Assembly: GCF_020873915.1 (NCBI RefSeq)
Contig: NZ_JAHWGP010000004.1
Coordinates: 270,474-334,473 of the forward strand
DNA length: 64,000 nucleotides
DNA from: Streptomyces sp. DH5
GTDB lineage: Bacteria > Actinomycetota > Actinomycetes > Streptomycetales > Streptomycetaceae
Reading direction: 5' to 3'
Shown: piece after piece, positions 34,314 through 43,132 of the stretch
Layout of the letters: each line of letters begins with the position of its first letter
How positions within the stretch are numbered: position 1 is the first letter of the stretch
Translations under genes and position numbers: made by a program
Notes under the pieces: generated by a model
Databases searched by the model: none
The model's input: the letters and a program-made list of their open reading frames with translations, nothing else
Told to the model about the DNA's origin: nothing

Positions 34314-36938
34314 GTGACCGAGAACGCTCAGCAGCAGCCACCAGCGCCCACCACCGAACTGCCGACCCAGTACGCGCCGGCCGATGTAGAGGGGCCGCTG
34401 TACGAGCGCTGGGTGGAGCGCGGTTACTTCGAGGCGGACGAGAAGAGCGACAAGCCGCCGTTCACCGTCGTCATCCCCCCGCCGAACGTCACGGGCAGCC
34501 TGCACCTCGGGCACGCGTTCGAGCACACGCTGATCGACGCCCTCACCCGCCGCAAGCGCATGCAGGGCTTCGAGACGCTGTGGCAGCCCGGCATGGACCA
34601 CGCCGGCATCGCCACGCAGAACGTCGTCGAGCGGGAGCTCGCCAAGGAGGGCAAGTCCCGCCACGACCTGGGCCGCGAGGCGTTCGTCGAGCGGGTCTGG
34701 CAGTGGAAGGGCGAGTCCGGCGGGCAGATCTCCGGCCAGATGCGCCGCCTCGGCGACGGCGTCGCCTGGTCGCGTGAGCGCTTCACCATGGACGAGGGCC
34801 TGTCGACGGCCGTCCAGACCATCTTCAAGCGGCTCTACGAGGACGAGCTGATCTACCGTGCCGAGCGCATCATCAACTGGTGCCCGCGCTGTCTGACCGC
34901 GATCTCCGACATCGAGGTCGACTACCAGGAGGACGACGGCGAGCTCGTCTCCATGAAGTACGGCGACGGGGACGACACCATCGTCGTCGCCACGACCCGC
35001 GCCGAGACGATGCTCGGTGACACCGCCGTCGCGGTCCACCCCGAGGACGAGCGCTACAAGCACCTGGTCGGCAAGCTCATCAAGCTGCCGCTGACCGACC
35101 GCTCCATCCCGGTCGTCGCCGACGAGCACGTCGACCCCGAGTTCGGCACGGGCGCCGTCAAGGTGACCCCGGCCCACGACCCGAACGACTTCGAGATCGG
35201 CCGGCGCCACGACCTGCCCGCGATCACGGTCATGGACGAGCACGCCGTCATCACCGCCCACGGCCCGTTCCAGGGCCTGGACCGGCTGGAGGCCCGTTCC
35301 GCCATCGTCGCCGCGCTGCGCGCCGAGGGCCGGATCGTCGCCGAGAAGCGGCCCTACGTCCACTCCGTCGGCCACTGCTCACGCTGCAAGACCACCATCG
35401 AGCCGCGGCTGTCCATGCAGTGGTGGGTCAAGGTCGGCCCGCTGGCGAAGGCGGCCGGTGACGCCGTCCGCGACGGCCGGGTCAAGATCCACCCGCAGGA
35501 GATGGAGAAGCGGTACTTCGACTGGGTCGACAACCTCCACGACTGGTGCATCTCGCGGCAGTTGTGGTGGGGCCACCGCATCCCCGTCTGGTACGGGCCA
35601 AAGGGCGAGGTCGTCTGCGTCGGACCGGACGACGAGGCGCCGACCGGTGAGGGCTGGCACCAGGACACCGACGTCCTCGACACCTGGTTCTCCTCCGGCC
35701 TGTGGCCGTTCTCCACGCTCGGCTGGCCCGAGGAGACCGGATCGCTCGCGAAGTTCTACCCGAACTCCGTCCTGGTCACCGGCTACGACATCCTCTTCTT
35801 CTGGGTCGCCCGGATGATGATGTTCGGCCTGTACGCGATGGACGGCACCCCGCCGTTCCACACCATCGCCCTGCACGGCATGGTCCGCGACCAGTTCGGC
35901 AAGAAGATGTCGAAGTCCTTCGGCAACGCGGTCAACCCGCTGGACTGGATGGACAAGTACGGCTCCGACGCCCTGCGCTTCACCCTCGCGCGCGGCGCCA
36001 ACCCGGGCGTCGACGTCCCGATCGGCGAGGACTGGGTCCAGGGCTCGCGCAACTTCGCCAACAAGATCTGGAACGCGACGCGGTTCGCGCTGATGAACGG
36101 CGCGACGGTCGAGGGTCCGCTGCCGGACGCGTCACAGATGTCGCCGACCGACCGCTGGATCCTCTCCCGGCTGAACTCGGTCGTCGCCGAAGTCGACGCG
36201 TACTACGACGACTTCCAGTTCGCCAAGCTGTCGGACGCGCTGTTCCACTTCGCGTGGGACGAGGTCTTCGACTGGTACGTCGAGCTGTCCAAGACGACCT
36301 TCCAGGCGGGCGGCGCGCCGGCCGAGGTCAGCAAGCGGGTCCTCGGCGAGGTCCTCGACGTCACGCTGCGGCTGCTGCACCCGGTGGTCCCGTTCGTCAC
36401 GGAGACCCTCTGGACCACGCTGACCGGCGGCGAGTCGGTCGTCGTCGCCGACTGGCCGTCCGACAGCGGTTTCCGGGACGCGGACGCCGAGCGGGAGATC
36501 GAGACGCTCCAGTCGGTGATCACCGAGGTCCGCCGCTTCCGCGCCGACCAGGGGCTGCAGCCCGGCCAGCGGGTTCCGGCCCGGCTGACGCTCTCCGGGA
36601 CGGCGCTCGCCCCGCACGAGCCGGCCGTCCGGCAGCTGCTGCGTCTCCAGCCGGAGGGTGACGCCTTCACCGCCACGGCGACCCTGCCGGTGGCGGGCGT
36701 CGAGGTCGCGCTGGACCTGTCCGGCGTGATCGACGTCGCCGCCGAGCGGAAGCGCCTGGCCAAGGACCTCGCCGCCGCCGAGAAGGAGAAGGCGCAGGCG
36801 ACGGCGAAGCTGGGCAACGAGGCGTTCCTGGCGAAGGCGCCGGACCAGGTGGTCGACAAGATCCGCACCCGGCTGGCGAAGGCGGAGGACGACATCGTCC
36901 GCATCCAGTCCCAGCTGGACCGCCTCCCGGCAGCCTGA
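34314..36938 (+). CDS. valS: Valyl-tRNA synthetase
   Basis: Charges tRNA-Val with valine and edits misactivated threonine. 874 residues from the GTG at 34314 ([10 protein letters not shown]...). The HIGH-type signature HLGH is at 64-67 after PPPNVTGSL, the CP1 editing domain at about 190-340, KMSKS at 531-535, the anticodon-binding domain at about 610-760, and a C-terminal coiled coil (about 810-874) typical of ValRS. A longer frame from 34245 lies upstream of the -10 box and is rejected. Leaderless start likely. A terminator hairpin follows at 36949-36978. Confidence 0.97.
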   Translation: MTENAQQQPPAPTTELPTQYAPADVEGPLYERWVERGYFEADEKSDKPPFTVVIPPPNVTGSLHLGHAFEHTLIDALTRRKRMQGFETLWQPGMDHAGIATQNVVERELAKEGKSRHDLGREAFVERVWQWKGESGGQISGQMRRLGDGVAWSRERFTMDEGLSTAVQTIFKRLYEDELIYRAERIINWCPRCLTAISDIEVDYQEDDGELVSMKYGDGDDTIVVATTRAETMLGDTAVAVHPEDERYKHLVGKLIKLPLTDRSIPVVADEHVDPEFGTGAVKVTPAHDPNDFEIGRRHDLPAITVMDEHAVITAHGPFQGLDRLEARSAIVAALRAEGRIVAEKRPYVHSVGHCSRCKTTIEPRLSMQWWVKVGPLAKAAGDAVRDGRVKIHPQEMEKRYFDWVDNLHDWCISRQLWWGHRIPVWYGPKGEVVCVGPDDEAPTGEGWHQDTDVLDTWFSSGLWPFSTLGWPEETGSLAKFYPNSVLVTGYDILFFWVARMMMFGLYAMDGTPPFHTIALHGMVRDQFGKKMSKSFGNAVNPLDWMDKYGSDALRFTLARGANPGVDVPIGEDWVQGSRNFANKIWNATRFALMNGATVEGPLPDASQMSPTDRWILSRLNSVVAEVDAYYDDFQFAKLSDALFHFAWDEVFDWYVELSKTTFQAGGAPAEVSKRVLGEVLDVTLRLLHPVVPFVTETLWTTLTGGESVVVADWPSDSGFRDADAEREIETLQSVITEVRRFRADQGLQPGQRVPARLTLSGTALAPHEPAVRQLLRLQPEGDAFTATATLPVAGVEVALDLSGVIDVAAERKRLAKDLAAAEKEKAQATAKLGNEAFLAKAPDQVVDKIRTRLAKAEDDIVRIQSQLDRLPAA

Positions 36939-36948
36939 CCCGCCTCCG

Positions 36949-36978
36949 GGTCCGGCCCCGCCTCTGCGGGACCGGACC
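36949..36978 (+). terminator. Terminator after valS
   Basis: Stem of 12 pairs plus one mismatch (36949-36961 with 36966-36978), CTCT loop, 10 nt past the stop codon. Confidence 0.8.
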
Positions 36979-37037
36979 TGCCGGGGCGGCTCCCACCCGC
37001 CGCCGCGGGCCGGTTCGCCGCCGCTGTGGGCAAGTCG

Positions 37038-37140
37038 TGCCTCCCTCGTGCCCGAAGGGCCTGGGAGGCACCCCGCAAGCGCGGGCGAGTGGAGCAACCC
37101 ACCGAAGGAGACCCCCGAGCTGAACAGCTTCGGGGGTTTT
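37038..37140 (+). ncRNA. Candidate structured RNA with U-tract terminator
   Basis: Three successive hairpins: a large one at 37038-37070 (8 bp TGCCTCCC/GGGAGGCA enclosing GCCC-GAA-GGGC), a small one at 37072-37085 (CCCGC-AAGC-GCGGG), and a terminator at 37111-37137 (ACCCCCG with an AGCTG/CAGCT top stem) followed by TTTT. It is the only hairpin that I found here with a real U-run. No promoter is evident, so it may be a small RNA, a 3' UTR product of valS, or a dispersed extragenic element. Confidence 0.4.
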
Positions 37141-37240
37141 CGGCTGCCCGGGTGGGGGTGGGCCGCGCCGCTCGGCGCTCACGAGGTGCCTCCCCCAGAG
37201 GGGGTGCCCCCAGCGCCCACCCGTGCCGCCCCAGCGGCAC

Positions 37241-37479
37241 GACTGCCCGCAGCTTGGCGGGGGTGTTCCCCGCGCAGCGTGGCTGGGGTGCCACCCGCAA
37301 TGTGGCTTGTGCAGGGCCCCGACGGCGGCGGCCGTCCCTCCGGGTGCTGCCCGCGCAGCGTGGCTCGGGTGGTGTCCGAGGCGTGGCGGGGACGCTGCCC
37401 GCAGCTCGGTTGGGGTGCTGCTCGCGGCGTGGCGGGGGTGCCACCCGCAGCATGGCGGGGTGCTGCCCGCGGCGGGCGG
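37241..37479. repeat. Degenerate ~23-nt tandem repeat array (9 units)
   Basis: Nine units of 20-25 nt with consensus GGGTGCTGCCCGCRGCGTGG, at 37241, 37261, 37285, 37342, 37367, 37389, 37412, 37435 and 37458, interrupted once (37309-37341). Units differ at several places, so it is old or under selection for a short core. Confidence 0.8.
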
Positions 37480-37514
37480 GCGGGACGGGACCGGGGGTGG
37501 TGGGGGGAGGTACG

Positions 37515-37520
37515 TAGACT
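37515..37520 (+). promoter_or_regulatory. -10 box of a probably leaderless transcript (folC)
   Basis: TAGACT ends 7 nt before the GTG at 37528; no ribosome binding site in between. Confidence 0.5.
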
Positions 37521-37527
37521 GGGGTCC

Positions 37528-39027
37528 GTGAGTGAGCTCCCCCCGAATGACAGCGACTCCTTCGAGGAGATCGTCGCCGCCGAGACCGACCGCGACCCCG
37601 ACCTCGCGGTGATCGAGGCCGGCAGCCGCACCCTGCGCACCCAGGGCGGCGGCCCCCAGGCGGACGTCCCCGCCCGCCCCGCCGACCCCGAGGTCGACAA
37701 GGCGCTGCGCGAGGTCGAGGCGGAGCTCGCCACCCGCTGGGGCGAGACCAAGCTGGAGCCCTCGGTCAGCCGGATCGCCGCCCTGATGGACGTCCTGGGC
37801 GAGCCCCAGCGCTCCTACCCCTCGATCCACATCACCGGCACCAACGGCAAGACCTCCACGGCCCGCATGATCGAGGCCCTGCTCGGCGCCTTCGAGCTGC
37901 GCACGGGCCGCTACACCTCCCCGCACGTCCAGTCGATCACCGAGCGGATCAGCCTCGACGGGGCCCCGGTCACCGCCGAGCGGTTCATCGAGACGTACCG
38001 GGACATCAAGCCGTACGTCGAGATGGTCGACTCCATGCAGGAGTACCGGCTTTCCTTCTTCGAGGTGCTCACCGGCATGGCGTACGCGGCCTTCGCCGAC
38101 GCGCCCGTGGACGTGGCGGTCGTCGAGGTCGGCATGGGCGGCAGCTGGGACGCGACGAACGTGATCGACGGGAGCGTCGCCGTGGTGACGCCCATCGACC
38201 TGGACCACACCGACCGGCTCGGCACGACACCCGCGGAGATCGCCGGCGAGAAGGCCGGCATCGTCAAGCGCGACGCGACGGTGATCATGGCGCAGCAGCC
38301 GGTGGACGCCGCGCAGGTGCTGCTGAAGAAGGCCGTCGAGGCGGACGCCACGGTGGCCAGGGAGGGTCTGGAGTTCGGGGTCGTCGCCCGGCAGGTCGCC
38401 GTCGGCGGCCAGCTGGTGACCCTGCGCGGACTCGGCGGTGAGTACCCCGAGGTGTACCTCCCGCTGCACGGCGCGCACCAGGCGCACAACGCGGCCGTGG
38501 CGCTCGCCGCCGTGGAGGCGTTCTTCGGTGTCGGCTCCCAGCACGCCCAGCCGCTCGACATCGACACGGTGCGCAAGGCGTTCGCCGCCGTCGCCTCTCC
38601 GGGACGGCTCGAAGTCGTACGGCGGTCGCCGACCGTCGTCCTGGACGCCGCGCACAACCCGGCGGGCGCGCGGGCGGCGGCCGAAGCGGTGGGTGAGGCG
38701 TTCCAGTTCAGCCGGCTCATCGGTGTGGTCGGCGCGAGCGGTGACAAGAACGTGCGCGGGCTGCTGGAGGCGTTCGAGCCGGTGTTCGCCGAGGTCGTCG
38801 TCACGCAGAACTCCAGCCACCGCGCGATGGACGCCGACGAGCTCGCCGCGGTCGCCGTCGAGGTGTTCGGCGAGGACCGCGTCCAGGTCGAGCCGCGACT
38901 GCCGGACGCCCTGGAGGCCGCGATCACCCTGGCCGAGGAGGAGGGCGAGTTCGCGGGCGGCGGCGTGCTCGTCACCGGTTCCGTCATCACGGTCGGCGAG
39001 GCCCGACTGCTCCTGGGGAAGGGCTGA
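37528..39027 (+). CDS. folC: Folylpolyglutamate synthase / dihydrofolate synthase
   Basis: Adds glutamate to dihydropteroate and to folates, a Mur-ligase-type ATP-dependent enzyme of folate metabolism. 499 residues from the GTG at 37528. After a 50-residue acidic extension that E. coli FolC lacks, the ATP loop GTNGKTS is at 104-110; then come a DLDHTDRLG metal-binding segment near 225 and the C-terminal domain with DAAHNPAGA near 373. The frame runs openly upstream through the repeat array, but that part has no family match. The DUF4233 gene starts 6 nt after the stop, so they form an operon, as in other actinobacteria. Confidence 0.96.
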   Translation: MSELPPNDSDSFEEIVAAETDRDPDLAVIEAGSRTLRTQGGGPQADVPARPADPEVDKALREVEAELATRWGETKLEPSVSRIAALMDVLGEPQRSYPSIHITGTNGKTSTARMIEALLGAFELRTGRYTSPHVQSITERISLDGAPVTAERFIETYRDIKPYVEMVDSMQEYRLSFFEVLTGMAYAAFADAPVDVAVVEVGMGGSWDATNVIDGSVAVVTPIDLDHTDRLGTTPAEIAGEKAGIVKRDATVIMAQQPVDAAQVLLKKAVEADATVAREGLEFGVVARQVAVGGQLVTLRGLGGEYPEVYLPLHGAHQAHNAAVALAAVEAFFGVGSQHAQPLDIDTVRKAFAAVASPGRLEVVRRSPTVVLDAAHNPAGARAAAEAVGEAFQFSRLIGVVGASGDKNVRGLLEAFEPVFAEVVVTQNSSHRAMDADELAAVAVEVFGEDRVQVEPRLPDALEAAITLAEEEGEFAGGGVLVTGSVITVGEARLLLGKG

Positions 39028-39033
39028 GTTCCC

Positions 39034-39384
39034 GTGCGTACGCTCTGCGCCTCGACGCTGATCGGCGAGTTCTTCATCATCGGTTTCGCCGGGCTGGTCG
39101 CAATGAAGGACGCGGACCTGTCCACCGGCACGGTGTGGACGGTCTGCGGCATCGCGATGTTCCTGTGCGTGGCCCTGTGCGGGGTGATCACCCGTCCCGG
39201 CGGGGTGGCCCTCGGCTGGGCGCTGCAGCTCGCGCTGATCGTCTCCGGTGTGTTCGTCCCGATGATGTTCTTCATGGGCGCGGTCTTCGCCCTGCTGTGG
39301 TGGGCATCGGTGCACTTCGGGCGGAAGGTGGACGAAGCGAAGGCCCGTTTCGCCGCGCAGGCGGAGCAGCCTGACGCTGCGTGA
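39034..39384 (+). CDS. DUF4233 membrane protein
   Basis: 116-residue membrane protein with four hydrophobic helices (about 5-24, 33-52, 56-75 and 80-100) and a polar C-terminus. The GTG at 39034 is 6 nt after folC, so it is translationally coupled. The folC-DUF4233-ndk order is conserved from mycobacteria (Rv2447c-Rv2446c-Rv2445c) to Streptomyces. That conservation implies a linked but unknown role. Confidence 0.9.
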   Translation: MRTLCASTLIGEFFIIGFAGLVAMKDADLSTGTVWTVCGIAMFLCVALCGVITRPGGVALGWALQLALIVSGVFVPMMFFMGAVFALLWWASVHFGRKVDEAKARFAAQAEQPDAA

Positions 39385-39449
39385 CGGATGTCGCGACACG
39401 CCCGGTAATCTCGTGTTCCCGCACCACTTGACGCACAAGGAGCTCCGTC

Positions 39450-39863
39450 GTGACCCAGCGCACCCTCGTCCTCCTCAAGCCCGACGCCGTCCGTCGTGGC
39501 CTGACCGGCGAGATCATCAGCCGTATCGAGCGCAAGGCCGGCTGGCAGATCACCGCGCTGGAGCTGCGCACCCTGGACCACGGCACGCTGGAGCAGCACT
39601 ACGGCGAGCACAGGGGCAAGCCGTTCTACGAGCCGCTGATGGAGTTCATGGCGTCCGGCCCGGTCGTGGCCCTCATCGTCGAGGGTGAGCGGGTGATCGA
39701 GGGGGTGCGCAAGCTGGCGGGCCCCACCGACCCGATCGCCGCCGAGCCCGGTTCGATCCGCGGCGACTTCGGGGTCATCGTCCGGGAGAACCTGATCCAC
39801 GCCTCCGACTCCGAGGAGTCCGCCGAGCGCGAGGTGAAGATCTTCTTCCCGGGCCGCGCGTAA
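39450..39863 (+). CDS. ndk: Nucleoside diphosphate kinase
   Basis: Transfers the gamma phosphate between nucleoside triphosphates and diphosphates through a phosphohistidine. 137 residues. The nucleotide-binding opening is TLVLLKPDAVRRG, and the active-site His117 lies in ENLIHASDS. The GTG at 39450 has AAGGAG 8 nt upstream. The length is that of the short bacterial enzyme. It is 65 nt after the DUF4233 gene, probably in the same transcript. Confidence 0.97.
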   Translation: MTQRTLVLLKPDAVRRGLTGEIISRIERKAGWQITALELRTLDHGTLEQHYGEHRGKPFYEPLMEFMASGPVVALIVEGERVIEGVRKLAGPTDPIAAEPGSIRGDFGVIVRENLIHASDSEESAEREVKIFFPGRA

Positions 39864-40190
39864 CGTCACCCGAACGGCCGTCGCGGAATTCCCGCATAAC
39901 GATCACGTCGCGGCCCTGTCCAGCACGTTTGCCGTCTGTCGGATGGTCTGGGGGCTTTGCCCCCGGACTATTTCTGGCATATGCGCGGCGTACGTGGGAA
40001 CGGATGCCCCCGATGGCCCGTCTCCACAAGCAGGGCGACACGCCGTCTGATGACAATGGCGAAGACCCTCGCGCAGTGTTCGCGAAGGCGCGTCTACGAT
40101 GGAGCCTTCACGTCACCGCACCCACCTCGCCGACCTGAGAAGCCCTCAAAAGCTCGTGGGAAGGCCAGTCGAATCCTGATGGGGAACTCA
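39864..40190. other. mreB upstream region
   Basis: 327 nt without a gene. A short hairpin GGGGGC-TTT-GCCCCC (39950-39964) followed by GGACTATTTCT may end ndk. A -10-like TACGAT lies at 40093-40098, about 90 nt before mreB. S. coelicolor mreB is known to have several promoters; I cannot place the others. Confidence 0.5.
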
Positions 40191-41210
40191 ATGTCGTTCA
40201 TCGGCCGTGACATGGCTGTCGACCTCGGGACCGCCAACACGCTGGTGTACGTCAGGGGTCGCGGAATCGTACTCAACGAGCCGTCCGTCGTCGCGATCAA
40301 CACCAACACCGGTGGCATCCTCGCGGTCGGTGCCGAAGCGAAGAAGATGATCGGGCGCACGCCGGGCAACATCGTCGCCGTGCGTCCGCTGAAGGACGGC
40401 GTCATCGCCGACTTCGAGATCACCGAGCGGATGCTCCGCTACTTCATCCTGAAGATCCACAAGCGGCGGTACCTGGCCCGTCCGCGGGTCGTCGTCTGCG
40501 TGCCCTCGGGCATCACCGGCGTCGAGCGCCGCGCCGTCATCGAGGCGTCGTCCCAGGCCGGCGCCCGCCAGGTGCACATCATCGAGGAGCCCATGGCCGC
40601 CGCCATCGGCTCCGGACTGCCGGTCCACGAGGCCACCGGCAACATGGTGGTGGACATCGGCGGCGGCACCACGGAGGTCGCGGTCATCTCCCTCGGCGGC
40701 ATCGTCACCGCCCAGTCCATCCGCGTCGCGGGCGACGAACTGGACAACGCGATCATCCAGCACATCAAGAAGGAGTACTCCCTCCTGCTGGGTGAGCGTT
40801 CGGCCGAACAGATCAAGATCACGATCGGTTCGGCGTACGACCTCGACGCCGACGAGCACACCGAGATCCGCGGCCGGGACCTGGTCTCCGGACTGCCCAA
40901 GACCGTCGTCATCTCCGCGGCCGAAGTGCGCAAGGCGATCGAGGAGCCCGTCAACGCCATCGTCGACGCGGTCAAGACCACCCTGGACAAGTGCCCGCCG
41001 GAGCTGTCCGGCGACATCATGGACCGGGGCATCGTCCTGACCGGCGGCGGCGCACTGCTGCGCGGCCTCGACGAGCGGCTGCGCCGGGAGACGGGCATGC
41101 CGATCCACATCGCCGAGGACCCGCTGGACAGCGTGGCGCTCGGCTCCGGCAAGTGCGTCGAGGAGTTCGAGGCGCTCCAGCAGGTGCTGGACGCCCAGCC
41201 CCGCAGATGA
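40191..41210 (+). CDS. mreB: Rod-shape/spore-wall actin homologue MreB
   Basis: Bacterial actin that in Streptomyces organises spore-wall synthesis rather than lateral growth. 339 residues. ATPase motifs: phosphate 1 at DLGTANT (residues 11-17), phosphate 2 at [14 protein letters not shown] (about 155-168), and the adenosine region [15 protein letters not shown] near 284. Two ATGs compete: 40179 (343 aa) and 40191, the latter with GGGGA at 5-nt spacing, so I choose 40191; a longer frame from 39957 is not credible. First gene of the mre cluster; mreC follows after 172 nt. Confidence 0.97.
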   Translation: MSFIGRDMAVDLGTANTLVYVRGRGIVLNEPSVVAINTNTGGILAVGAEAKKMIGRTPGNIVAVRPLKDGVIADFEITERMLRYFILKIHKRRYLARPRVVVCVPSGITGVERRAVIEASSQAGARQVHIIEEPMAAAIGSGLPVHEATGNMVVDIGGGTTEVAVISLGGIVTAQSIRVAGDELDNAIIQHIKKEYSLLLGERSAEQIKITIGSAYDLDADEHTEIRGRDLVSGLPKTVVISAAEVRKAIEEPVNAIVDAVKTTLDKCPPELSGDIMDRGIVLTGGGALLRGLDERLRRETGMPIHIAEDPLDSVALGSGKCVEEFEALQQVLDAQPRR

Positions 41211-41382
41211 CACGACGCCTCGACTCCGCCGTACGGGACGCTCACCCCTCGTACGGCGGATCGCTGGTATGGAGGCGGGAGCTCGCCCGCAACGCCTCGA
41301 AAAGCACCGCACACACCATCAGACACCTGAACAACACGACACCGCACACCCGTTCTCGACGAGGAAGGCACGGCCGCCGCAC

Positions 41383-42324
41383 GTGAGGGACACACGAGAG
41401 AGCCGGCTGCTCCTGGTGCTGCTGATCGCCATCGCGTTCGCACTGATCACGGTGGACATCCGTGGTGGGGAGGATTCCCCGGTCGACGGTGCCCGGCAGG
41501 CCGCGGCGACCGTCTTCGGCCCGATCGAGAACGGCGTGTCCAGCGCGGTCGACCCGATCGGCAACGCGGTCACCGCCGTCCGCGAGTCCGGCGACCGGCA
41601 CGACCGGCTCGCCCGGCTGGAGCGGGAGAACGCCGCGCTCAAGGCCGAACTCGGCAGCGACGACCGCAGCCGCAGCCGCCTCGCCCAGCTCGACAAACTG
41701 CTGAGCGTCTCCGGCAAGGGCCAGTACGGCATCAAGGGCGCCCAGGTCATCGCCATAGGAGCGGCCCAGGGCTTCTCCTGGACCATCACCATCGACGCCG
41801 GTGCCAACGACGGCATCCAGCGCGACATGACCGTCCTCAACGGCGACGGACTCGTCGGCCGCGTCACCACCGTCGGCCCGAACACCGCCACCGTGCTGTT
41901 GGCCAGCGACCCCGACTTCACCGTCGGCACCCGCATGGAGGGCTCCGACGAGCTCGGCTTCGCCTCCGGCCAGGGCGACCGCCCGCTGCGCGTCGAACTG
42001 CTCAACGGCAAGGCCGAGATCAAGAAGGGCGACCGCCTGGTCACCTTCGGTTCGCAGGCCGACAAGCCGTTCGTGCCCGGCGTCCCCGTCGGCGTCGTCT
42101 CCCGCGTCGACCCCTCCGGCGGCGACCTCACCCGCACCCTCTACGTCACGCCCTACGTCAGCTTCAGCAAGCTCGACGTCGTGGGCGTCGTCGTCCAGGC
42201 CCCCCAGAAGGACCCGCGCGACACGGTGCTCCCCAAGAAGCCCGAGCCGACCCCCACACCGACCGTGACGGTGACCGTCACCCCCTCCGCCCCTGCCGAC
42301 GGCCTGAACCAGCAAGAGCAGTAG
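41383..42324 (+). CDS. mreC: Cell-shape protein MreC
   Basis: Bitopic membrane protein that scaffolds the elongation/spore-wall complex outside the membrane. 313 residues: one transmembrane helix near residues 8-24 (LLLVLLIAIAFALITV), a coiled coil at about 65-100, and the two beta-barrel MreC core domains (about 105-275). A Pro/Thr tail (PTPTPTVTVTVTP) follows. The GTG at 41383 gives the normal short N-terminus. Its GAGGAAGG site is rather far (14 nt), so the start is less certain than the gene; an ATG at 41269 gives a 38-residue extension that I consider unlikely. Confidence 0.93.
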   Translation: MRDTRESRLLLVLLIAIAFALITVDIRGGEDSPVDGARQAAATVFGPIENGVSSAVDPIGNAVTAVRESGDRHDRLARLERENAALKAELGSDDRSRSRLAQLDKLLSVSGKGQYGIKGAQVIAIGAAQGFSWTITIDAGANDGIQRDMTVLNGDGLVGRVTTVGPNTATVLLASDPDFTVGTRMEGSDELGFASGQGDRPLRVELLNGKAEIKKGDRLVTFGSQADKPFVPGVPVGVVSRVDPSGGDLTRTLYVTPYVSFSKLDVVGVVVQAPQKDPRDTVLPKKPEPTPTPTVTVTVTPSAPADGLNQQEQ

Positions 42325-42337
42325 GAGCTGTCACCCC

Positions 42338-43006
42338 ATGCGCGTCAACCGGATCCTGCTCTCCAGCTCCCTGATCGTCGTCGCCCTGGTGGTCCAGGTG
42401 AGCGTCCTCGCCCGCCTCCACCTCCCGGGCGCCGTCCCCGACCTGCTGCTGCTCACCGTCCTCGGCCTCGCCCTCGTCTACGGCCACGTCGGCGGCGCCC
42501 TCGTCGGCTTCGGCGCCGGACTCCTCGCCGACCTCGCCCCGCCCGCCGACCACGCCGCCGGCCGCTACGCCCTCGTGCTGTGCGTCATCGGCTACCTCGC
42601 CGGACTCGTCAAACCCGAGAGCGGCAAGGTCCGGTCGGCCACCGGCCCCATGGTCGTGGTCGTCGCCGCCGCGGTCGGCTCCACCCTCCTCTACGCCGGT
42701 GTCGGCGCCCTGGTCGGCGACACCGCCGCACGCCATGTCGGCCTCGGCTCCCTGCTGTTCACCGCCGCCCTGTACGACCTGCTGCTCGCACCGTTCGTCG
42801 TGCCCGGCGTCATGGCCCTGGCCCGGCGCGCCGAGAACGATCCGCTCGCCGAGACCGGCTCCACGGCATCCGGCGACATCTCCTCCGGCTGGTTCTCCGG
42901 CGGCACCGGACTGCGCATCGGCGGCCAGCGCGGCGGACTGAAGGTCAAGGCGGCCAGGGCCCGGACGGCCCGCGCCGGACGCATCAAGGGGGTCAAGCGC
43001 CTGTGA
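42338..43006 (+). CDS. mreD: Cell-shape membrane protein MreD
   Basis: 222-residue integral membrane partner of MreC. Five to six helices fill residues 5-170; the remaining tail is Gly/Arg/Lys-rich (GGQRGGLKVKAARARTARAG) and cytoplasmic. The ATG has AGGAG 9-10 nt upstream and lies 13 nt after the mreC stop, so the two are coupled. Length and order match other Streptomyces mreD genes. Confidence 0.94.
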   Translation: MRVNRILLSSSLIVVALVVQVSVLARLHLPGAVPDLLLLTVLGLALVYGHVGGALVGFGAGLLADLAPPADHAAGRYALVLCVIGYLAGLVKPESGKVRSATGPMVVVVAAAVGSTLLYAGVGALVGDTAARHVGLGSLLFTAALYDLLLAPFVVPGVMALARRAENDPLAETGSTASGDISSGWFSGGTGLRIGGQRGGLKVKAARARTARAGRIKGVKRL

Positions 43007-43132
43007 CGTCCCGCACCTTCTCCCGATACTTCACTCCGACGAGTGAACGACGGCGGAACGCCGACCGGCGCACCGGCCGTTCATCCCTCGTACGCCCCCA
43101 CGCCCACACGCTCTGAGAGAGGAGGAAACCGC

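Larger units (their letters stand above)
36939..37527. other. valS-folC spacer with structured and repeated DNA
   Basis: 589 nt. In order: the valS terminator; a compact run of hairpins ending in a U-tract terminator (37038-37140); small hairpins CCCCC-AGA-GGGGG (37192-37204) and GTGCCGC-CCCA-GCGGCAC (37223-37240); the 23-nt repeat array (37241-37479); and the folC promoter. Open frames through it have no ribosome binding site and only reflect the repeats. Confidence 0.6.

Noticed and set aside
37048-37527. Upstream extension of folC through the repeat array
   Set aside because: The extension merely translates the repeats. The -10 box at 37515 and the GTG at 37528 give the family-like start.
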